Program-made: the position numbers and the translations under genes | In this document: in pieces, positions 53,236-62,100 of the stretch | How the letters are laid out: each line of letters begins with the position of its first letter | Position numbering within the stretch: the first letter of the stretch is position 1 | Notes under the pieces: model-generated | Seen by the model: only the letters and a program-made list of their open reading frames with translations | What the model was told of the DNA's origin: nothing | Database searches by the model: none | NCBI GenBank assembly: GCA_031267825.1 | Contig: JAIRYJ010000017.1 | Coordinates: forward strand, 62,001-126,000 | Source: Bifidobacteriaceae bacterium | GTDB taxonomy: Bacteria > Actinomycetota > Actinomycetes > Actinomycetales > WQXJ01 | DNA length: 64,000 nucleotides | Reading direction: 5' to 3'

Positions 53236-54140
53236 CATCCAACCGCTCCGCCGTTAGCACCAGACCCAAAGGCCGCCAATCAACCGCTAAACCCAGGGGT
53301 ATCACTCCGCGCAACGGACCAAGTGTGGTGGTAACTCTGGCCGTATTGGCCCTAACCTCGGTTTACTTCCTGGCACCGGTCTGGTGGTTGCTGATCTCCT
53401 CAACTAAATCCAACGCCGGCCTGTTCAGTTCCTCCGGACTGTGGTTCGGGGAATTCAAACTAGGCGACAACCTGCGTGACGTGTTCTCCGCCACTGGGGG
53501 CTTGTTCCCACGCTGGCTCGGCAACTCACTGTTCTACGCCGGACTGGGCGGCGCCCTAGCCACACTGTTCGGCACCGCCTGCGGCTACGCCATCGCCAAA
53601 TACGAATTCCGCGGCCGTGGTTTGCTGTTCGGCTGCATCATGGCAGGTGTGCTCCTACCGGGAGCATTGCTAACCGTGCCGCTATACCTGCTGTTCTCCG
53701 GGGCTGGACTGGTCAACACCTACTGGGCGGTCCTGATCCCAGCGGCTGTCAGTCCCTTCGCCGTCTACCTGGCCCGAATCTATGCCGCCGCATCCGTCCC
53801 AGATGAACTGATCGAAGCCGCCCGGGTCGATGGCGCCGGCGAAGTCCGGATCTTCAGCACGATCGCTCTGCGGTTGATGTCACCAGCTTTGGTGACCATC
53901 TTCCTGTTCACCTTTGTCGGCATCTGGAACAACTTCTTCTTGCCGCTCATCATGTTGTCCAATGAACGCCTCTACCCAGTTACGCTGGGCATTTACGGCT
54001 GGTACACGGTTACTCAGCACGCCACCTATGCCATTGTGATCACCGGCTCGCTACTGTCAGTCATACCGTTGGTGATCGCTTTCCTGTCATTGCAGCGTTT
54101 CTGGCGGTCAGGCCTGGCAGGCGGTGGCGTCAAAATATGA
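53232..54140 (+). CDS. Sugar ABC transporter permease (MalG/UgpE type)
   Basis: 302 aa, six membrane segments, EAA loop ELIEAARVDGAGEVRIFSTI. Partner of the preceding permease. Its stop overlaps an ATG in the following frame (54137), but the real next start is probably 54215. Confidence 0.93.
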   Translation: MTSNRSAVSTRPKGRQSTAKPRGITPRNGPSVVVTLAVLALTSVYFLAPVWWLLISSTKSNAGLFSSSGLWFGEFKLGDNLRDVFSATGGLFPRWLGNSLFYAGLGGALATLFGTACGYAIAKYEFRGRGLLFGCIMAGVLLPGALLTVPLYLLFSGAGLVNTYWAVLIPAAVSPFAVYLARIYAAASVPDELIEAARVDGAGEVRIFSTIALRLMSPALVTIFLFTFVGIWNNFFLPLIMLSNERLYPVTLGIYGWYTVTQHATYAIVITGSLLSVIPLVIAFLSLQRFWRSGLAGGGVKI

Positions 54141-54214
54141 TCCGCCCGTCCAACACGGCCGCGGGCCGCCATTCAACGGCCGCTCAGGCGGCCGCGACAA
54201 CTAAGGAGACCCAG

Positions 54215-56494
54215 GTGAAGGTTGAGGCCGACCGCTGGCTCGAAATTGATCTGTACTGGTTTGACCGTGATGACATCGCCGGGGCGGTGCGCCGCTTCTG
54301 GGAACGTTGCGAGCCGCTACTGGTCGGTGTGACCGGTTGGCGCGGAGTCATAGTGAACGCTGGCTGGCTGGTAGACCATGTCCTCGGCTGGAGTGGCGAC
54401 CTGGACCAGCCGGTCCCGTTCCCGCCTGGTCTGACAGCTGACAAGTTCTTCCCTGACCGGGCAGCGCTGCGAGGCACCACGGCCCAGCGTCAAGCCGGCT
54501 GGCGGAGCCGTTTCGCTGATCGCGGAAGGCGGGCGGACCTGGGCTACCAACCATGGACGTACCGTGACTTGGGACGCTTGGCGGACCTGCTGCGCGGCAT
54601 CGGCCAAACCGAATTTGGTATCAGCGGGCTCAAAGTTGGTGTCTTTGTGCTGGGCTGGGATTCAATTTACGGCCGCGAACCGTCCGCTTGGTCGGCCCGG
54701 CACCCTGAGGCGTTCTTCGCCGGGCCTTGGCATGACCAACTGTTCAACGTCGCTGCCCGTCTTCAAGCCGACGATGCCGTCTACGCGGCTTTTCCGGACG
54801 GCATAGTTCCGGGGACCCCAGTAACACGCTTCTTTGGTCGCCAGTGGGGTGAGCTTCGACGCCAGGTTCACCTGGACGCCATAGTGCTGCGTGATTCGAT
54901 GATTGGCCAGGGAATCTATGAACGGGTCGGGCCTTTCGGTGAAACCGCCTCACCAGACCCTGAAGTTGTCCAAGAATGGAGTGACGCGACCGGCGAACTG
55001 ATCCGGCAGACCAAACTGGCGGCGCCAGAGGCACTGGTGATCGGCTATTCCAACGCGGCCAGCGCGGTGGCTGACTGGCGGGTGAACTGCGTTGACTTGG
55101 AATCGATCGCCCATCAAGGGTTCCTTGACGCCTGGATTGACCAGACTTGGGCTGGCGCCTGGAATGAAGTTGGGCAACGCGAGAACACCTTCTGGAATGA
55201 GCCGCTGCTGGGCTGGACCAATCAGCTTGGCTATGTTCTGGGCCATGCGGTCGCCCTGGCCGGGACACCAGTGCGCCATTACACGCTGGCGGAGACGTTT
55301 GACGCTTGGGAATCGTGGGACATCATCCATACCGCACCGGCCCGTCTGCGCTGGGGTATTTGGGCTTACCTGCATGCCTTCCTGCTAACGCCGGATGGTT
55401 TGAAAGCACCAGCTGGGACGTATGTGTCGTGGATGAATCAGGGTTCCAGGCTGCTTGAGGCTGAAGATGTTGAGTTCTTGGCTGACACCATCAACCAGGC
55501 CACAGTTGACGCCCGGCGGACCGTGGTGGTTCACGGACCGGTCGCGGTCTACTGCCGCGAGGCGCTGGCCTGGGCCAGCCGCCACCAGCCGGACCAGACC
55601 ATGAAGGAATGGATCGATGAGCAGATCGGCTGGTTAGCCAAGTATTCGCTACCCGTGACAGCCATTACGCGGGCGGAATATCTCGCTTCGATCCAAGCTG
55701 ACCATTTGATTGTTCAGACCCCAGTTCATTTGCCGGATGATCAGCGGGACTTGTTGCTCCGGCGGATCAGGCGGGGTGATCCCACCATGGTGGTTGGTTC
55801 ACCTGGTCCGGGTGTTGACCGGTTGATCGCTGAGGCGGCCGGGTTGATCAGTGCTGACAGCGCTGTTGGACCAGTCAAGACGGTTGCTCACTTGGGCCCC
55901 AGCCTCCGGCCGGGGGTTGACGCTGGGCTGGAGGGTGGTGATTTGCCGGAAGAGTTCAGCATTGTTCAACCTTGGACCGCCAACCAGGCGGTTGGCGGAG
56001 CTGAGGTGATCTATCAGGTGGATGGCTCCCCGGCGCTGGTCCGGCGCGACTTGATCAGCTCATGGGATCCGCCAGAGGTGATCCACCGTTCCGTCAGCGA
56101 TCTGGTCGGAGGTCACGGCGGGCCACGCGGCGACCTGTCAATGACTCAGCGGCTCGGTTCGCCCTATGGTGTGTTGCTGGCCGCCGCTGAGATCATGCGG
56201 GCGCTCAAACTGACTGGCCGGATCGCGGCGGAACCGCTAGAGGCCACCTCGCCGGTCGCGATGAGCGCCTGGACCAGGGACGATGCCGTCACAATGGTTC
56301 TGCTGGGCGAACTGGAAGAAGGTTTCCGCGAATCAACCGAAGGCGACTGGCGCCTGACTGTTACTGGCCTGGGTGAACCGTTGGAGGTCTGCTTGAGCTA
56401 CGGCCAAAGCCAGCTTTACGCGGTCGGTTCAGACACTTCAGGTTCGGTCAGGATTGTGCCCAAATGGGCGGAAGGTTCTGACGTCGATTCTTGA
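54215..56494 (+). CDS. Large protein of unrecognised family, candidate glycoside hydrolase
   Basis: 759 aa from GTG 54215, chosen because AAGGAG lies 6 nt upstream and the protein then starts MKVEADRWLEIDLYWFDRDD; ATG 54137 overlapping the permease is the alternative. No signal peptide or membrane helix. Alternating segments such as GVIVNAGWLVDHVLGW, LKVGVFVLGWDSIY, ALVIGYSNAASAVADWRVNC and ENTFWNEPLLGWTNQLGY suggest a TIM barrel with several candidate acidic residues, followed by a glutaminase-like middle domain (about 440-600) and a C-terminal beta region. I do not recognise the family. Position after a sugar importer argues for intracellular cleavage of the imported compound. Its last 79 nt overlap the convergent PH-domain gene. 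Confidence 0.7.
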   Translation: MKVEADRWLEIDLYWFDRDDIAGAVRRFWERCEPLLVGVTGWRGVIVNAGWLVDHVLGWSGDLDQPVPFPPGLTADKFFPDRAALRGTTAQRQAGWRSRFADRGRRADLGYQPWTYRDLGRLADLLRGIGQTEFGISGLKVGVFVLGWDSIYGREPSAWSARHPEAFFAGPWHDQLFNVAARLQADDAVYAAFPDGIVPGTPVTRFFGRQWGELRRQVHLDAIVLRDSMIGQGIYERVGPFGETASPDPEVVQEWSDATGELIRQTKLAAPEALVIGYSNAASAVADWRVNCVDLESIAHQGFLDAWIDQTWAGAWNEVGQRENTFWNEPLLGWTNQLGYVLGHAVALAGTPVRHYTLAETFDAWESWDIIHTAPARLRWGIWAYLHAFLLTPDGLKAPAGTYVSWMNQGSRLLEAEDVEFLADTINQATVDARRTVVVHGPVAVYCREALAWASRHQPDQTMKEWIDEQIGWLAKYSLPVTAITRAEYLASIQADHLIVQTPVHLPDDQRDLLLRRIRRGDPTMVVGSPGPGVDRLIAEAAGLISADSAVGPVKTVAHLGPSLRPGVDAGLEGGDLPEEFSIVQPWTANQAVGGAEVIYQVDGSPALVRRDLISSWDPPEVIHRSVSDLVGGHGGPRGDLSMTQRLGSPYGVLLAAAEIMRALKLTGRIAAEPLEATSPVAMSAWTRDDAVTMVLLGELEEGFRESTEGDWRLTVTGLGEPLEVCLSYGQSQLYAVGSDTSGSVRIVPKWAEGSDVDS

Positions 56495-57969
56495 GTCGCC
56501 GCCATGGCGGCCAGCAGTAGCTGGGACTGCCCGCGCGCTAGTTGAGCCGCGTCATCGGCCGCCAAATGGTAGATCGCCGGTGAAATCGGACCGCGAGCCG
56601 AATGGAAACGCACGTTAGCTAGTTCGAGTCGGCGTTCCCAAGGGCCTTGACTCAATTCGATAGCTTGAATCCGGGCGTGCGGCACAACCTGAACCCGCCG
56701 GATCAGCAGGCCACTGCGCAAGATGAGCGCGTTAGCGGTCACACTGTAGGCCGTCCGCCGCCAGGTCAGCGGGTCAAACAGGCAGGCCTGGCGGGGCGCG
56801 CGACTGAATCCCGGGGTCGGGCCGGAGGTGGTCAAAGCTGATTCGATTAGTCGCCAAACTCCGTCCTGAGCCAAGCTCGGAGCGACCGCCCAGATGGCCC
56901 GTCGGATTGTCTCCGCATCCGCCACCGGCACCAGTAGCTGGCCGTCACCGCTTTGCCCCGAATCGTAACCGGCGACATTCATTTGGGCTCGCCACCAGTG
57001 GAAACCCCGCCAAGGCAGGCTCTGGGTGAGCTGGACCGCCAGAATCCGGCCAGGCGGGATGGTCTGCGAAACGCGGGTTGTCAGTCCGTGGCTTAGGGTC
57101 AAGCCACGGCTGGTCTGTTTGGCGGTGAAAGCGAAATCAGTTGTCAGCCGTGACCACAAACTGGCTACGGCGCCCAACAGCCAGGGCAGCAGGGCACCCA
57201 AGGCGACTGGTGAATTGGGTAAGACTGCGGCCACGATCCCAGCGATCAGTAACGGAACACCCCACATGCCAACTGACAACATGATCGAACCGAGCACCCG
57301 CCCGGTCGGCACCGCGAAAAGCTCTGGAGCTTCCAGATCGGCGTCTCCGAGCATCTCGCCAACCTGGGTTTCCTCAGACTTGAGGGTGAACTGGCCAGCC
57401 CCCAGGCTGGCGGTTAGCCCCACACCATCCGCGGTGCCCGGCCCGCCCTGACGGGCCTGAAGGGCGCGCGACAAAATCGCCCGTCGCCATCGTGCGGCGT
57501 CAGCTTGGCGCAAGTAAGCCAACTCAATCGCTGAACCCGCCCCACCAGCCGATTCGACCTTCAACTTGACCAGCCCAAAAAGACGCCCAATCAGCGGATG
57601 TATAACATCAACGGCCTGGACTCGGTCAAGTGGCAGGTGGCGGCGCTGGCGAAAGATGATCCCCTTGGCGAGCTGCAAAGTGGTGGCATCAACCCGGAAG
57701 TGAGCGTGGCGCCATGACAGCCAGGCACAGAGCAACACAATCAAAAGCAACACCAGCACGCCTAAACCAAGCCAAACGAACTGGTCCGGCCGGTTAAGTT
57801 CACGCCAGAAAGCCAAGAACCAGCCTGTCGAATCGCCGATCGAGTTGATCGCCACAAGCACCAGAGCGACCAGCCCAGCCCAGGCCCGCAAGAACGGTGT
57901 CAGTGGGTGAAATCGGATCCAGTCATCGCTCTGACCAGCTTCCGCGACTGAGGTCGGCCGCGTCTTCAC
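56416..57969 (-). CDS. PH-domain membrane protein (YdbT-like)
   Basis: 517 aa. Two N-terminal membrane helices (about 30-48 and 68-85) precede a bacterial PH domain (FRVDATTLQLAKGIIFRQRR, PLDRVQAVDV). Two more helix pairs alternate with PH-like segments (LTLSHGLTTRVSQTIPPGRI; ALILRSGLLIRRVQVVPHAR). This matches YdbT, which with its YdbS partner encoded just upstream affects bacteriocin resistance in Bacillus; the role here is unknown. The 3' end overlaps the convergent carbohydrate gene by 79 nt. Confidence 0.85.
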   Translation of the reverse strand: MKTRPTSVAEAGQSDDWIRFHPLTPFLRAWAGLVALVLVAINSIGDSTGWFLAFWRELNRPDQFVWLGLGVLVLLLIVLLCAWLSWRHAHFRVDATTLQLAKGIIFRQRRHLPLDRVQAVDVIHPLIGRLFGLVKLKVESAGGAGSAIELAYLRQADAARWRRAILSRALQARQGGPGTADGVGLTASLGAGQFTLKSEETQVGEMLGDADLEAPELFAVPTGRVLGSIMLSVGMWGVPLLIAGIVAAVLPNSPVALGALLPWLLGAVASLWSRLTTDFAFTAKQTSRGLTLSHGLTTRVSQTIPPGRILAVQLTQSLPWRGFHWWRAQMNVAGYDSGQSGDGQLLVPVADAETIRRAIWAVAPSLAQDGVWRLIESALTTSGPTPGFSRAPRQACLFDPLTWRRTAYSVTANALILRSGLLIRRVQVVPHARIQAIELSQGPWERRLELANVRFHSARGPISPAIYHLAADDAAQLARGQSQLLLAAMAATQESTSEPSAHLGTILTEPEVSEPTA

Positions 57970-58508
57970 AGGCCGGCCATCCGGGCGTTGCCGCGTTCGG
58001 CTAGCCGGTCACGTAGCCGGGCGGCCGCATCAGGTTCCAGTCCAGGCAGTGAAGCGTTAAGTGAGCCAGCCGCGGTGTTCAGCGTCAAAGTGGCCAAACC
58101 GAACTTGCGGTCGACTGGCCCAGCCGCCACATCCAAGTACTGCAACCGCCCATACGGCACCACCGTCAAGCTGCGGAACAACAGTCCCTTGCGGATGATC
58201 AAGTCATCAGCTCGCTCAACGTAGCCGATGGCTCGCACCCGGCGCCAAACCAGCGCGCCCAGCCAGCTGCCAAGCGCCACCCAGCCAGCTACCAGCCCGC
58301 CAACCCACCAGGCTCGGGTCGCGACCATGGCGGCCAATCCGCCGATGCCGACCGGAGCGAACAAGATAACCGTCACAGCTAGGCGCAACTTGGCTAGTTT
58401 GGGGCTGACCCGCTGCCAGACCAGGTCAGGTGGATCAAATATCGGATCACCTTTAGCGCGGCGCGGCGCGGTTTGGGGTGGCACGGCCTGGATAGGTGCG
58501 GGGGTCAT
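57966..58508 (-). CDS. PH-domain membrane protein (YdbS-like)
   Basis: 180 aa. Two membrane helices (about 38-60 and 65-85) followed by a bPH_2 domain (ERADDLIIRKGLLFRSLTVV, PYGRLQYLDVAAGP). It overlaps the YdbT-like gene by 4 nt; the two are a conserved pair. Confidence 0.87.
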   Translation of the reverse strand: MTPAPIQAVPPQTAPRRAKGDPIFDPPDLVWQRVSPKLAKLRLAVTVILFAPVGIGGLAAMVATRAWWVGGLVAGWVALGSWLGALVWRRVRAIGYVERADDLIIRKGLLFRSLTVVPYGRLQYLDVAAGPVDRKFGLATLTLNTAAGSLNASLPGLEPDAAARLRDRLAERGNARMAGL

Positions 58509-58581
58509 GCGACCATGTTAGATCCCGCCCGGTCACCCGAGGTGCCGCCGCCCGCCCGGCCCGGCCTGAAATGATTGATTT

Positions 58582-59109
58582 GTGCGCTTTGAACTGCTAC
58601 TTGGAGATATCACCAGACAAACGACGGACGCGATTGTCAACGCGGCCAACTCTTCACTGTTGGGCGGTGGCGGCGTTGACGGCGCGATTCACCGCGCGGC
58701 CGGCCCAGAGCTACTAGAACAGTGCCGCGAGTTACGCCGCGAGCAATTACCTGACGGCCTGCCGGTTGGACAGGCTGTGGCCACAACAGCTGGCCGGTTG
58801 GCCTGCCGCTGGGTGATCCACACAGTTGGGCCAAACCGGCACGCCGGGCAAACCGACCCAGCCCAGTTGCGCGACTGTTTCACTCAGTCACTGAAGTTGG
58901 CGGATCAGCTTGGCGCCAAGTCAGTGGCTTTCCCGGCGATTGGTGGTGGTGTTTACGGCTGGACACCTCAGGGAGTCGCCCAAGCGGCGCGCCAGGCGCT
59001 GAGCCAAGTTTCAACAGAGGTTGAACTGGTCCGTTTGGTGCTATTCAGCCAAGCGATGCTGGGCGCTTTCGCCGAAGCCTTCCCGGATGCGCCGGGCGCT
59101 GCTCCCTGA
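58582..59109 (+). CDS. Macrodomain protein (ADP-ribose hydrolase, MacroD/YmdB-like)
   Basis: 175-aa stand-alone macrodomain. ADP-ribose-binding cues are IVNAANSSLLGGGGVDGAIH and FPAIGGGVYGWTP. Enzymes of this type hydrolyse O-acetyl-ADP-ribose and mono-ADP-ribose on proteins or nucleic acid. The start is GTG 58582. It lies 33 nt upstream of the Type ISP restriction-modification gene on the same strand, so co-transcription is possible, but macrodomain genes are also common housekeeping genes. Confidence 0.9.
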   Translation: MRFELLLGDITRQTTDAIVNAANSSLLGGGGVDGAIHRAAGPELLEQCRELRREQLPDGLPVGQAVATTAGRLACRWVIHTVGPNRHAGQTDPAQLRDCFTQSLKLADQLGAKSVAFPAIGGGVYGWTPQGVAQAARQALSQVSTEVELVRLVLFSQAMLGAFAEAFPDAPGAAP

Positions 59110-59142
59110 TCGTGGCGGACCGGGTCCCTAGGATTGATTCCT

Positions 59143-62100
59143 ATGAACTCGACCGTTGAGGAGCTCCTGGCGGGGTTGTCCTCCAGCGCGACGTCGGAGC
59201 GCGACAAAGGCGACAAGTTTGAGCGTCTCGTCAAGCGGTTTCTCACGGTGGACGCCGCGTGGGCGCGGCGCTTCTCTGAGGTCTACTTGTGGTCTGAATG
59301 GCCGGACCGCGCTGGTCAGCCTGACCGAGGAATCGACCTAGTGGCGGTGGAGCGCGAGACGGGTGCGCTGGTGGCCGTGCAGTGCAAGTTCTACGCGCCC
59401 GACCACTATTTGGCCAAGTCTGACATTGATTCCTTCCTGTCCGAGTCCGGCAAGCACCCGTTCGCCGCCCGCCTGGTGGTTTCCACGACTGATCGGTGGA
59501 ACAGCGCCGCTGAGGCCGCGATCCGGGGGCAGCAGATCCCGGTCAGCAGGATCGGGTTGTCAGATCTTGTCGCGTCCTCGATCGACTGGTCTCAGTTCTC
59601 GTTCGCCGAGCCAGAGCGTTTGGCCCGCAGGCCGCGCAAGGAGTTGCGTCCGCACCAGGTCAAAGCGCTGGAGGCGGTGCGCGAGGGTTTTGGGAACGGC
59701 GAGCGCGGCAAGTTGATCATGGCCTGCGGCACCGGCAAGACGCTCACCAGTTTGCGGATCGCGGAGGATCTGGTGGGTTCCGGCGGGAGCGTGTTGTTCT
59801 TGGTGCCGTCCATCGCGTTGGCGTCGCAAAGCCTCAAGGAGTGGTCGCAGGAGGCGGCCGTGCCGCTGCGGACGTTCGCGGTCTGCTCGGATCTGAAGGT
59901 CGGCAAGGGCGGCGGCTTGGAGGACATCTCGGTGGTTGACCTGGAGATCCCGGCCACCACCGACCCAGCCAGGCTGGCGGAGCAGGTGGCCAGGAATTCC
60001 CTCGTGGACGATGCCGCGCCCCAAGTTCCAGATCCTTCCCTGGCGGCGTGTGACATGGCTCGGGAGCCGATGACGGTTGTGTTCTCCACCTACCAGTCAA
60101 TTGACGTGATCCACCGGGCGCAGGCGTTGGGCATGGGTCGGTTCGACTTGATTGTTTGCGACGAGGCGCACCGCACCACCGGGGCGACCTTGGCCGGGGA
60201 CGACGAGTCGGCCTTCGTCCGGGTGCATGACGACTCCTATATTGGCGGCGCCAAGCGCTTGTATATGACCGCGACGCCCCGCATCTATGACGACGCGTCG
60301 AAGGCCAAGGCGGGTGAGGCGGATGCACTGCTGGCCTCGATGGACGACGAGGCGCTTTACGGGCCGGAGTTCCACCGCTTGGACTTCGGCGAGGCGGTCG
60401 GTTTGGGGTTGCTGTCGGATTACCGGGTGCTTATCTTGACGGTGCCGGAGTCGGCTGTCTCCAGGGTGATGCAGTCCGCCTTCGCCGCCAACTCGGAGTT
60501 GAACTTGCCGGATGCGGCCAAGATCATCGGCTGTTGGAACGGGCTCGCCAAACGGGGTGATGCCGGGGACTTCCTGACTGATCCCGGGCCGATGCGCCGG
60601 GCCGTGGCTTTCAGCGGATCGATCGCCACGTCGAAGAAGTTCGAGGGTGAGTTCGCGGAAGTGATCGACCATTACGCCGGTACGCTCGAAGAAGAGGCGA
60701 CCAGCGTTGACTCTGATGGCGCCGTGGTGGTTGAGGCGTCAGACCCGCTTGCCGCGCGGGTTCACCATGTTGACGGCACCATGAACATCTTGGTCCGCAA
60801 CGCGGCGCTCGACTGGTTGCGCTCGGAGCCTGGTCCGGGCAATTGCCGGGTGCTGACCAACGCCCGGTGCCTGGCGGAAGGCGTGGACGTGCCGGGCTTG
60901 GACGCGGTGATCTTCCTCAATCCCCGCAAGTCCGAGGTCGATGTGGTCCAGGCGGTCGGGCGGGTGATGCGCCAAGCGCCCGGCAAGAAGTACGGGTACA
61001 TCATTTTGCCTGTCGCCATCCCGGCTGGGGAGAAGCCTGAACTGGCTCTACGCGACAACCAACGCTATTGCGTGATCTGGAAGGTCCTCCAAGCGCTCCG
61101 GGCGCATGATTCCCGCTTCAACGCCATGATCAATCAGATTGAGTTGAATAAGACCACCCCGGAACAGGTGCGCGTGATTGGCGTGGACGTGCCTGAACCA
61201 AGCGGTCAGACCGCCAGCCCGGTCGATGAGCCGGGACGCTGGGTGATGGACCCGATGGATTTGGGCGAGTGGCGAGACGCGATCTTCGCGAAGATCGTCA
61301 CCAAGGTGGGTTCTCGCCGGTATTGGGAGGACTGGGCGAAGGACGTGGCCCAGATAACCGCCGCCCATACCGCCCGCCTGACGGATTTGGTGGAGAGCGG
61401 GAACGGGATTGTCCGCTCGGCCTTCGCCGCGTTTCTGGGGGCGCTGCGGGCGAACCTGAACCCGAGCATCGACCAGGCCCAGGCCATCGACATGCTGTCC
61501 CAGCACATGATCACCAAGCCGGTCTTCGACGCCCTGTTTGAGGGCTACTCGTTCACGGCCCACAACCCAGTAGCTCAGGTGATGCAGTCCATGCTGACCG
61601 CGCTTGAGGGCTTGAACCTCGATTCCGAGACGGCCAGCCTGGAGAAGTTTTACGAGTCGGTGCGGATCAGGGTCCAAGGCATAGACAACGCCGAGGGCAA
61701 GCAGCGTGTCCTGATGGAGTTGTATGAGAAGTTCTTCCGGTTGGCGTTCAAGAAGACGTCCGAGTCGCTCGGGATCGTCTACACCCCGGTCGAGGTGGTC
61801 GACTTCATCATCCGCGCGGTCGATGACTTGCTGCGCGAACATTTCAACACAGCACTGACCGCCGATGGCGTCCACGTCCTGGATCCGTTTGCTGGCACAG
61901 GCACCTTCATGGTCCGGATGCTCGAGTCCGGGCTAATCAAACCCGAAGACCTGGCCCGCAAGTACGCCAGCGAGCTGCACGCCAATGAGATCCTCTTGCT
62001 GGCCTATTACATCGCGGCGGCGAATATCGAGGTCACCTACCACGCGGTGGCGGGCCAGCCGGAAGGTGAGTACAAGCCATTTGACGGCATAGTCCTGGCG

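Noticed and set aside
61048-61875. 275-aa minus-strand frame
   Set aside because: Antisense shadow of the Type ISP enzyme, whose helicase-methylase frame is continuous through this stretch.
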